Origin: Lentisphaeria bacterium
GTDB lineage: Bacteria; Verrucomicrobiota; Lentisphaeria; Victivallales; UBA1829
Direction of reading: 5' to 3'
DNA: 48,168 nucleotides
NCBI GenBank assembly: GCA_017615635.1
Contig: JAFZZR010000193.1
Location: forward strand, 1 to 48,168
A program made the translations under genes and the position numbers. This document shows positions 24,021 to 31,429 of the stretch, in pieces. The notes below the pieces were generated by a model. That model was not told the DNA's origin. It saw only the letters and a list, made by a program, of their open reading frames with translations, and did no database searches. Position 1 is the first letter of the stretch. Each line of letters begins with the position of its first letter.

Positions 24021-25208
24021 ATGGCTGAAATTCGATTGAAACGGGGACGGGACCGCTCTCTTCTGCGGCGGCATCCCTGGATCTTCTCCGGCGCGGTGCA
24101 GAGCGTTTCCGGCGATCCGGATTCCGGTGAAACCGTGGATGTCCTTTCCGCCGACGGCACATTCCTGGCCCGGGCCGCCTGGTCGCCGGGATGCGGCCTT
24201 TGCGCACGGGTCTGGACGTTCTGCGAGACCGAGTCCGTGGACGACGCCTTTTTCGCCGGCCGGTTCGACCGTGCCGCCCTCTTGAGACGCCGGATTTTCC
24301 CCGGAGGTCTTCCCGATGCGTACCGCCTGATCCATTCCGAGGCGGACGGACTGCCGGGCTTCACTTGTGACATCTACGGCGGTTTTGTCGTTTGCCAGTT
24401 CACCTCGGCAGGCGCGGAGCGGTATCGCGCGGTCCTGACCCGGGAAGCGGGACGGTTCGCCCCCCGGGGAGTGTACGAGCGGTCGGACTGCGATGCGCGG
24501 AGCCGGGAGGGGCTGCCTTTTCGGACCGGCCTGATCCTGGGAGAAGAACCGCCTGAAAATCTGACGTTTACCGAGAACGGGATCCGGTATTTCTGCGATG
24601 TACGGAGGGGGCACAAAACAGGTTTTTATCTGGATCAGCGGGAAAACCGTCTGGCGGTGCGGAACATGGCTGCCGGCGCGGAAGAGGTCCTGAACTGTTT
24701 CTGCTATACCGGCGGATTCGGTCTGGCGGTTCTCGCGGGCGGCGCAAAACACGTCTGCAACGTGGACGCCTCCGCCGAGGTCCTGGCCCTTGCCCGGAAA
24801 AATGCGGAGCTCAACGGATTCGGGCCGGACCGGTTCGAGTGTCTGGAGGCGGACGTCTTTTCGTATCTCCGGCAGTGCCGCGACTGTGGAAAGACGTTCG
24901 ATCTCATTGTGCTGGATCCGCCGAAATTTGCGGATTCCGCGGCGGCGCTTCCCCGGGCGGCCCGGGGCTACAAGGATATCAACCTTCTGGCAATGAAACT
25001 GCTGAAACCGGGCGGGATCCTTTTCACGTTTTCCTGTTCCGGCGCCATGAACGAGACTCTGTTCTCGCAGGTGGTGGACAGCGCGGCTTCGGATGCAAAA
25101 CTGGATTTCCGGATCGTCCGCACTCTTTCACAGGGGCCGGATCACCCGGTCTCCTCCGCCGTGCCGGAAAGCCGTTACCTCAAGGGGCTGGGCGGGATCC
25201 GGTTCTGA
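24021..25208 (+). CDS. rlmI: Class I SAM-dependent 23S rRNA m5C methyltransferase, RlmI-like
   Basis: 395 residues, the size of RlmI/YccW. An N-terminal PUA-like domain (RLKRGRDRSLLRRHPWIFSG, then DGTFLARAAWSP) is followed by the linking segment HSEADGLPGFTCDIYGG. The Rossmann methyltransferase domain follows, with GHKTGFYLDQRENR, EVLNCFCYTGGFGLAVL (SAM motif I, with Cys-Phe-Cys), KHVCNVDAS, and LDPPKFA (residues 298-304, motif IV). The family methylates 23S rRNA cytosine. The start follows an AGGAGA site after the terminator of the lipoprotein genes. It converges with secA, 10 bp between stops. Confidence 0.9.
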   Translation: MAEIRLKRGRDRSLLRRHPWIFSGAVQSVSGDPDSGETVDVLSADGTFLARAAWSPGCGLCARVWTFCETESVDDAFFAGRFDRAALLRRRIFPGGLPDAYRLIHSEADGLPGFTCDIYGGFVVCQFTSAGAERYRAVLTREAGRFAPRGVYERSDCDARSREGLPFRTGLILGEEPPENLTFTENGIRYFCDVRRGHKTGFYLDQRENRLAVRNMAAGAEEVLNCFCYTGGFGLAVLAGGAKHVCNVDASAEVLALARKNAELNGFGPDRFECLEADVFSYLRQCRDCGKTFDLIVLDPPKFADSAAALPRAARGYKDINLLAMKLLKPGGILFTFSCSGAMNETLFSQVVDSAASDAKLDFRIVRTLSQGPDHPVSSAVPESRYLKGLGGIRF

Positions 25209-25218
25209 ATCACGGACG

Positions 25219-28206
25219 TCAGCGGCCGCAGCACTTCTTGAACTTCTTGCCGGATCCGCAGGGACACGGATCGTTGGGTCCGACTTTCGGCGCTTCCCGC
25301 TTGAAGGAGATATTGATCTCCGGCATGGCCGGCTTTTCCTCAGGCTGTGCTTCGGGCTGGAGTCCCGCCGCTGCCAGATCGTCCACCGTGGCATGGCTGA
25401 GTGTCTGCCGGGGGAGGGAGGCAACCCGGATCTGGGCGAATTTTTCGAAGGACTGCAGACTGGTGGCGGAACGGAAGACTGTATTGAGGATCTCCTGATC
25501 GATGGCGTTCATGAGGCGGTCGAACATGGCGAAGGCCTCGCGCTTGTATTCCACCAGCGGATCCTTCTGCGCGTAAGCGCGGAGCCCGATGTTGTCCCGC
25601 AGATCGTCCATGGCGCGCAGATGATCCTGCCAGAGCTTGTCGATGGCATCCAGAATGATCCGGCGTTCCAGCCAGCGGAGCGCGGCGGGCTCTTCCAGGG
25701 ATTCTTTTACGGCGTAGGCTTCCTTCACCTTGGCGAGAACGCTGTCGACGATCTTGTCCTCGTCCGGCGTCCCGTTGTTCTTGAGATGAATGACGTCTTT
25801 TTCTGTGAATCCGAGGGGGAATGTGGTGTTGAGCCAGGCCAGGAGAACTTCCTTGTTGATGGGCGCTCCGGAATTGCCGGAGACGGCGGCGCCTGCCTCT
25901 TCCACGTGGCGCGCGATCTCGATTTCGGCGATATCGAAAATGGCCTGCCGGCAATCCTCATTGAAAAGGGTGTCGCGGCGGAATCCGTAAATGACTTCCC
26001 GCTGCTTGTTCATGACGTCGTCATATTCCAGCGTCCGTTTCCGAATGGAGAAATGATGCTGTTCCACCCGGCGCTGAGCCGTTTCGATAGACTTGTTCAG
26101 CCAGGGATGCTGAAGCTCTTCGCCTTCCTCCATGCCGAACCGTTCCATGATCCGGACGATGCGGTCCGATCCGAAAAGACGCATGAGATTGTCTTCCAGC
26201 GAGACATAGAAACGGGAGGCGCCGGGATCGCCCTGACGGGCGCTTCGCCCGCGCAGCTGGCGGTCGATACGCCGGGAATCGTGACGGCTGCTGCCCAGCA
26301 CCAGAAGGCCGCCCAGGGCATCCACGCCGGGTCCCAGCTTGATGTCCGTGCCGCGTCCCGCCATATTGGTGGCGACGGTGACGGCGCCTTGCTGGCCGGC
26401 GCGTGCCACAATTTCCGATTCTCTTTCGTGATTCTTGGCGTTCAGCACGTTGTGGGGGATTCCGCGCATCTTGAGCATACGGCTGACGATCTCGGAGTCG
26501 TCCACCGAGATGGTGCCCAGCAGAACCGGCTGTCCGCGCCGGTAGGCCTGAGCCGTTTCCTCCACAATGGCGTTGAATTTTTCGCGTTTCGTCTTGTACA
26601 CGCAGTCGTTGTAGTCCACGCGGCGGCAGGGCCGGTTGGTGGGAATGACCACCACGTCCAGCTTGTAGATTTGATGAAACTCGTTGGCTTCGGTTTCTGC
26701 CGTACCGGTCATGCCGGCGAGTTTCTTGTACATGCGGAAATAGTTCTGGATCGTGATGGTGGCCAGAGTCTGCGTTTCTTTTTCGATCTTCACGCCTTCC
26801 TTGGCTTCCAGAGCCTGATGCAGTCCGTCGCTGAAGCGGCGGCCGGGAAGGATACGGCCCGTATGCTCGTCCACGATGAGGACCTGGCCGTTTGCCACGA
26901 CGTAATGGACATCGCGTTCGAAAAGGCAGTACGCGCGGAGAAGCTGGGAGATATTCTGAAGACGCTCGCTCTTTTCGGCGAACGATTCCTGAAACTCCTG
27001 TTTTTTCTTGAGCCGTTCCTCGAAGGAAAGCGATTGATCCGCATCGATGTCCTGCAGCGTGTTTACCAGGTCCGGCAGAACGAAGGTGTCGGGATCGCCG
27101 TTGGAGATGGCATTCCGGCCTTTTTCGGTAAGGTCGGCTTCATTGCGGCGCTCGTCCATGGCGAAGAAAAGATCGCTCTGGACTTCCTGAAGCATGCCGC
27201 GGTTCTGGTCGCTGCGGACCACGAGTTCCAGTTTTTCCAGCTTTTTCAGGATCTCGGCGTCCTGCAAAATGTGCATGAGCTGCTTATGCTTGGGCATACC
27301 CATCTTGACCTGGAGCAGCTTGAGGATGGCATTGTCGATATCGTCATCCGAAGCCTCCGACATCTTTTCCAGAGTCGGTTTCGCTTCCTGGATCAGGCGG
27401 GAGCAGAGAAGGCTCTGACGCTGGAACAGATCGGCAATGGCCGGCTTCAGCACGTCGAACTGATGGGTGGAGACCGCCACGGGGCCGGAGATGATGAGCG
27501 GTGTCCGCGCTTCGTCGATGAGGATGGAGTCCACTTCGTCCACGATGGCGTAATAGTAGTCGCGCTGAACAAGATACTCCTTGTCGGGCGCCATGCCCAT
27601 GTCACGGAGATAGTCGAACCCGAATTCGCTGTTGGTCCCGTAGGTGATGTCACAGGCGTATTGAGCGCGGCGCTCCTCGGGCTCCATCTGGTTCTGGATG
27701 CATCCTACGGTGAGTCCCAGGAACTTGTAGATGTTGCCCATCCATTCGGAGTCACGCCGGGCCAGATAGTCGTTGACGGTGACCAGCTGACAGTTCTTGC
27801 CGGAGAGGGCGTTGAGGTAAAGCGGCAGCGTGGCCACCAGGGTTTTTCCTTCGCCCGTGGCCATTTCGGCGATCTTGCCCTGATGGAGAACGATTCCGCC
27901 GATGAGCTGAACATCGAAGGGGATCATGTCCCAGGTCATCATATGGCCGCAGACTTCGTAGGTGTTGCCGCACATTCTCCGGCAGGCGTTTTTGACGGCG
28001 GCGAAGGCCTCGCACATGATGGAATCCAGCGATTCTCCGCCGGCGTACCGGGCCTTGAATTCTTCCGTCTTCGCCCGGAGTTGTTCATCGGTGAGGCTCT
28101 GATAGCTCTCTTCGAGGGCATTGATCCGGGCGACCAGCGGCCGGAGCCGTTTTACATCGCGCGCGGATTTGCTGCCGAATATCTTCTTCAGAAGGTTTCC
28201 ATCCAT
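25219..28206 (-). CDS. secA: Preprotein translocase ATPase SecA
   Basis: 995 residues, about 95 more than E. coli SecA. It drives Sec-dependent export through SecYEG. Walker A is MATGEGKT (residues 115-122), with VDEVDSILIDEARTPLI, LIVDEHTGRILPGRRFSDGL, AGMTGTAETEANEF, ATNMAGRGTDIKLGP and RQLRGRSARQGDPG as helicase motifs. The C-terminus PNDPCPCGSGKKFKKCCGR is the zinc-binding SEC-C tail for SecB or ribosome contact. The extra length lies in the preprotein-crosslinking region between DEVD and VDEHTGR, where a helical insertion of about 90 residues resembles that of Bacteroidota SecA. It is the third gene of an operon with the zinc-ribbon protein and pyrE. No clear ribosome-binding site precedes the ATG. 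Confidence 0.97.
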   Translation of the reverse strand: MDGNLLKKIFGSKSARDVKRLRPLVARINALEESYQSLTDEQLRAKTEEFKARYAGGESLDSIMCEAFAAVKNACRRMCGNTYEVCGHMMTWDMIPFDVQLIGGIVLHQGKIAEMATGEGKTLVATLPLYLNALSGKNCQLVTVNDYLARRDSEWMGNIYKFLGLTVGCIQNQMEPEERRAQYACDITYGTNSEFGFDYLRDMGMAPDKEYLVQRDYYYAIVDEVDSILIDEARTPLIISGPVAVSTHQFDVLKPAIADLFQRQSLLCSRLIQEAKPTLEKMSEASDDDIDNAILKLLQVKMGMPKHKQLMHILQDAEILKKLEKLELVVRSDQNRGMLQEVQSDLFFAMDERRNEADLTEKGRNAISNGDPDTFVLPDLVNTLQDIDADQSLSFEERLKKKQEFQESFAEKSERLQNISQLLRAYCLFERDVHYVVANGQVLIVDEHTGRILPGRRFSDGLHQALEAKEGVKIEKETQTLATITIQNYFRMYKKLAGMTGTAETEANEFHQIYKLDVVVIPTNRPCRRVDYNDCVYKTKREKFNAIVEETAQAYRRGQPVLLGTISVDDSEIVSRMLKMRGIPHNVLNAKNHERESEIVARAGQQGAVTVATNMAGRGTDIKLGPGVDALGGLLVLGSSRHDSRRIDRQLRGRSARQGDPGASRFYVSLEDNLMRLFGSDRIVRIMERFGMEEGEELQHPWLNKSIETAQRRVEQHHFSIRKRTLEYDDVMNKQREVIYGFRRDTLFNEDCRQAIFDIAEIEIARHVEEAGAAVSGNSGAPINKEVLLAWLNTTFPLGFTEKDVIHLKNNGTPDEDKIVDSVLAKVKEAYAVKESLEEPAALRWLERRIILDAIDKLWQDHLRAMDDLRDNIGLRAYAQKDPLVEYKREAFAMFDRLMNAIDQEILNTVFRSATSLQSFEKFAQIRVASLPRQTLSHATVDDLAAAGLQPEAQPEEKPAMPEINISFKREAPKVGPNDPCPCGSGKKFKKCCGR

Positions 28207-28251
28207 GGACTTTTTGCCGCTTTCTTGCCGGTGGTTTGCTGGAGATCCGGA

Positions 28252-28836
28252 TCAGGATTTGGATCCGGGAACATCGATTGCCTGACCCGCTTTGCACATG
28301 GGACACTCTTCCGCGGTCCACGTGGGCAGATCCAGCTTCAAAAGACTGTAGAAGGGGATATCGCCGAACTTGACTTTTCCGCCGCTTCGGTCGGTAATGA
28401 CGGCCACGGCCACCGGGATCCCGCCCAGCTTCTTCACCAGATCGATGGTCTGCTGCACACGGCCGCCTTCGGTGACAACGTCTTCCGCCACAATGATCTT
28501 TTCGCCTTTCCGGATGGAGAATCCGCGCTTCAGCACGAGCTGATCGTTTTCCTTGTCCGCAAAAATGGCGTTCAGGCCCATGGCCCGGGCGATCTCCTGT
28601 CCGACCAGAAGTCCGCCCACAGCGGGGGAGATGACGGTCTCCGCTCCGGTGCTGCCGCCGATCCGGGCCGCCAGAGTCTCGCAAAGACGTTCACCCAGTT
28701 TGGGATTCCGGAAGACCAGCGCGGCCTGGAAGAAACGGTTGCTGTGTTTTTTGCTCCGGAGCTGAAAATGTCCGGTGAGAAGCGCGCCCGCTTCGCGGAA
28801 GGACTCCACTATTTCGCTGTCGGTCATTTCTTTCAT
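28252..28836 (-). CDS. pyrE: Orotate phosphoribosyltransferase
   Basis: 194 residues. It joins orotate and PRPP to give OMP in pyrimidine synthesis. Landmarks are GHFQLRSKKHSNRFFQAALV (substrate loop), VISPAVGGLLVGQEIARAMG, and the PRPP motif KIIVAEDVVTEGGRVQQTI. A short C-terminal extension carries CPMCKAG, a CxxC that is not part of the usual PyrE core. A GGAGAAAA site precedes the start at 28836. It lies between the zinc-ribbon gene (43 bp) and secA (45 bp). Confidence 0.95.
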   Translation of the reverse strand: MKEMTDSEIVESFREAGALLTGHFQLRSKKHSNRFFQAALVFRNPKLGERLCETLAARIGGSTGAETVISPAVGGLLVGQEIARAMGLNAIFADKENDQLVLKRGFSIRKGEKIIVAEDVVTEGGRVQQTIDLVKKLGGIPVAVAVITDRSGGKVKFGDIPFYSLLKLDLPTWTAEECPMCKAGQAIDVPGSKS

Positions 28837-28879
28837 GATATTTTCTCCGTTTTCCTGTTCGGTTCGTGCGGATCCCGTC

Positions 28880-29272
28880 TCAACGGAAGGTGTCCGGGGA
28901 GGCGGGTTCGATCCACAGATGGAAATCCACGCTCTTGTCGCCCAGCTGGAAGGTAAGCATGGTGTTCAGCCTGGTGAGCAGGAGCGCATAGGGTATCTTG
29001 ACTTCGCCGCCGGGGGTAGCCACGGCCACATTGCAGTGTCCCAGGATCGGTTCCGCCTCATGAAGGGTCTGGATCAGATTGTACAGCTTGCGGATCTTGT
29101 CGCGGAGTTCCGCATCAAACTGGTACGGCTTGTGACATTTTGGACAGAGCACCTGCAGGTCATCGGACGCAAAGTCCATAAGGTTGAATTTGACGACTCC
29201 GCCGCAATCCGGTTCCACGCAGATAAAGTCCACCTGCGCCTTGCTGGACGTTTTTCCGCTTTTCGTCTCCAT
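28880..29272 (-). CDS. Zinc-ribbon hypothetical protein
   Basis: 130 residues. Four cysteines form a zinc ribbon: CVEPDC near residue 18 and CPKCHK near residue 43. The second half is helical with LRDKIRKLYNLIQTLHEAEP, then an alpha/beta part (HCNVAVATPGGEVKIPYALL) ending in a His-x-Trp strand. No family I know by name, though this size and layout are seen in Lentisphaerota and Verrucomicrobiota. First gene of the pyrE-secA operon, with its own good promoter. It may be a small nucleic-acid-binding or scaffold protein. Confidence 0.75.
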   Translation of the reverse strand: METKSGKTSSKAQVDFICVEPDCGGVVKFNLMDFASDDLQVLCPKCHKPYQFDAELRDKIRKLYNLIQTLHEAEPILGHCNVAVATPGGEVKIPYALLLTRLNTMLTFQLGDKSVDFHLWIEPASPDTFR

Positions 29273-29321
29273 AGCTTTTCATCCTGGGGTTGGGATTCAA
29301 CTTTTCGGTTTTATCCGGGAA

Positions 29322-29350
29322 ATATAGCACGCGGACGCCGTAAAATCAAT
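29322..29350 (-). promoter_or_regulatory. Promoter of the zinc-ribbon/pyrE/secA operon
   Basis: Minus strand: TTGATT, 17 bp, TATATT with TG one base before the -10 box (extended -10). Confidence 0.7.
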
Positions 29351-29412
29351 CGGGATGCGAAAATATCCCGTATTTTTCTCCGCGCGTCTGCGAATGTTTT
29401 TTGAGTTTCCCC

Positions 29413-29441
29413 TTGACACGGCGCGGATGTGATGCTAGAGT
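29413..29441 (+). promoter_or_regulatory. Promoter of the PHP/TIM-barrel operon
   Basis: A perfect -35 (TTGACA), 17 bp, TAGAGT. Transcription would start about 100 bp before the PHP gene. Confidence 0.7.
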
Positions 29442-29545
29442 AACTGGCAGTAAACTGAAAATAGGTTACATCCGCCGCCGTGTCCTCTTCTCCCGGGGAC
29501 TGCCGGGCGCCGGATGTCAAAATGCGTACAACGGAAGGAACGGTC

Positions 29546-30355
29546 ATGAAAGTCGACATCGACACCCATTTTCACACGCCTCTCTCGAAATGCTGTCACG
29601 ACCCGGCGGCCACCATCGAAAACATCGCCGCCATTCTGGCCGCGCGCGGCTACCGCTTGATCGCCGTCACCGATCATGTGTGGAGTCATCCCACCGTGGC
29701 GCCGAACGAATGGTACCGGCGGCATTCCGAATCCGGCACGCTGGCGCAGGCGGATTACATCCACGCGCATGCCGCGGAATTTCCGCTGACCGTGCTGGCG
29801 GGATGCGAGGCGGATATGCAGGCGCCCGGGGTTTTCGGTTTTTCGCCGGCCATGCGCGAGAAGCTGGATCTTATCATGCTTTCCAGCGACCACTTCCAGC
29901 TGCGTGACTTCGTGGAGCAGCCTGCGGAAGTCACTCCGAAGAATCTCGCAAAGCTGATGATGAAATTTTTCCTGTCGGCGGTCCGCGAAAGCGGGGCCGA
30001 CATTCTCACCCATCCGCTCTATACGAACAGCTACGATGAATTCTTCGACCGGACGATGGACTGCATCAGCGATGCGGAACTTTCCGATGCGCTCGGAGAG
30101 GCCGCGGAACGGAAAATCGCTCTGGAGCTCAATGCCGGTCTTTTCCGCGCCGCGGTCCAGGGACGGTATCAGTGGGACAGCATGGTGCGCATTTTCACTC
30201 TGGCCAAGCAGGCCGGATGCAAATTCACCATGGGGACGGACGCCCACAAACTGTCGGACTTCGATCTTGCGCCCCTTTGCGGAAAGATGGCCGATCAGGC
30301 CGGGATCACGGAAGCGGATCTGTACGATTTCTCCCGCTTTACGTCGAAGCGGTAA
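29546..30355 (+). CDS. PHP-domain phosphoesterase
   Basis: 269 residues from the ATG at 29546, which has GGAAGGA upstream. Metal ligands of the PHP fold are visible: DTHFHTP (first His pair), AVTDH, GCEAD, MLSSDHF, ILTHPLY and TMGTDAHKLSD. The family hydrolyses phosphate esters such as histidinol phosphate or sugar phosphates; many members are of unknown substrate. The next gene starts 17 bp downstream and is an isomerase-like TIM barrel, so the pair may act on the same sugar phosphate. No signal peptide. Confidence 0.9.
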   Translation: MKVDIDTHFHTPLSKCCHDPAATIENIAAILAARGYRLIAVTDHVWSHPTVAPNEWYRRHSESGTLAQADYIHAHAAEFPLTVLAGCEADMQAPGVFGFSPAMREKLDLIMLSSDHFQLRDFVEQPAEVTPKNLAKLMMKFFLSAVRESGADILTHPLYTNSYDEFFDRTMDCISDAELSDALGEAAERKIALELNAGLFRAAVQGRYQWDSMVRIFTLAKQAGCKFTMGTDAHKLSDFDLAPLCGKMADQAGITEADLYDFSRFTSKR

Positions 30356-30372
30356 AAACGGAATTGGAGAGC

Positions 30373-31275
30373 ATGGAAAAACTGCATGTGGAAATGGGAT
30401 CCGGTCCCTTTACGGGGGAAAACGGCAAACACAATCTGGAAGAGTGTCTCGAAACGGCGGAGAAGCTCGGTTTCGATTTCGGCGTTCAGCTTCACAATAC
30501 GGCTTCCGCCGACGACATCCGTTTTCTGCAGAGCGCAGGCGTGAAACTCAGCGCCCATGCTCCGCTCAATTCGCGCTGGATCTGGAATTTCGCCGCGGAA
30601 GAGGTCGGGTATCTTTTCGATTCCGTCCGTGAAAACGTGGAACTCTTCCGTTCCTGCGGCATCCGTGATTCCGTATTCCACGGATTCATCATGACGGATA
30701 AACCCGTGGAGGCTTTCGGGCACGGGAAGACGTACCGGGAGTGCATGGGCGAAATTTACCGGGAAGAACTTATGCACAGCCCGGGCAGCATTTTCAACGG
30801 GGATTTCTTCTCGACCGACGAATTTTTCATGCGGCGCGAGCGGTTCAGGGAACGGCTTGCCGTTATCCGGCGGGAGTACCCCGACGTCTCCTTCCGCGTG
30901 GAAAACGATTTTCCCGCCTTCGGTTCGGGCGATCTTTTTGCCGATCAGCTTGTTCCTCTGGAGAATCCGCTCTGCCTGGATACCGGACACATGTGGATCA
31001 GCTGCCGGTTCTTCGACCGGGAATTTCATGAAGAATGCGCAAAGATGCTGGATTCCGGGCGTGTGACCATGCTTCATCTGCACGCCTCCATCTACGACGA
31101 TTCCTATCCGCTGGAAAAATGGAGCGACGGGCATCGTCCGCTCGCCACGCCGAACGTCATGGATCTGCCGCGTCTCGTCAACAACGCCATTCGTGCGGAC
31201 ATGCGGTATTTCGTGCTGGAGATCCCGAAAGGGACTGCGGAGGATCTTCGCGTACTGGCCTCCTGGATCCGCTGA
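30373..31275 (+). CDS. Sugar phosphate isomerase/epimerase-like TIM barrel
   Basis: 300 residues from the ATG at 30373 with a TTGGAG site. Xylose-isomerase-like AP_endonuc_2 fold: the metal ligands fit Glu in FRVENDFPAF, Asp and His in LCLDTGHMWISC, His in TMLHLHASIY, and a final Glu in YFVLEIPKG. Gly-rich start MGSGPFTGENGKHNLEECLE. The family isomerises or epimerises sugars and sugar phosphates. It follows the PHP gene by 17 bp, so they are probably one operon. Substrate unknown. Confidence 0.8.
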   Translation: MEKLHVEMGSGPFTGENGKHNLEECLETAEKLGFDFGVQLHNTASADDIRFLQSAGVKLSAHAPLNSRWIWNFAAEEVGYLFDSVRENVELFRSCGIRDSVFHGFIMTDKPVEAFGHGKTYRECMGEIYREELMHSPGSIFNGDFFSTDEFFMRRERFRERLAVIRREYPDVSFRVENDFPAFGSGDLFADQLVPLENPLCLDTGHMWISCRFFDREFHEECAKMLDSGRVTMLHLHASIYDDSYPLEKWSDGHRPLATPNVMDLPRLVNNAIRADMRYFVLEIPKGTAEDLRVLASWIR

Positions 31276-31332
31276 GGCACCGGCGCTTCGCGCGGCGTTT
31301 CAAAATTTTCAAAGCCTTTTTCCGACCGGCGC

Positions 31333-31361
31333 TTGCATTCACGATATCGTTGCACTATATT
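31333..31361 (+). promoter_or_regulatory. Promoter of the type I secretion locus, with palindromic spacer
   Basis: TTGCAT, 17 bp, TATATT. The spacer contains the perfect palindrome ACGATATCGT (31341-31350), a possible regulator site between -35 and -10. The gene start follows with an AGGAGG ribosome-binding site. Confidence 0.65.
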
Positions 31362-31429
31362 ATATTTAAGTTTTTTTGTGGGGCGAAGCCGATTCATAAC
31401 TGACAACTCGCTGTGGAGGAGGAAAGGCT

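Noticed and set aside
25093..28956. Open frame of 1287 codons antisense to secA and pyrE
   Set aside because: It lies fully opposite two firmly identified genes; GC-rich DNA with strong codon bias gives long antisense frames. The translation shows no domain and no start signal.
31279..31334. Terminator after the TIM-barrel gene at 31275
   Set aside because: Short GC stems occur, but none is followed by a T-run; only a duplicated ACCGGCGCTT is notable.
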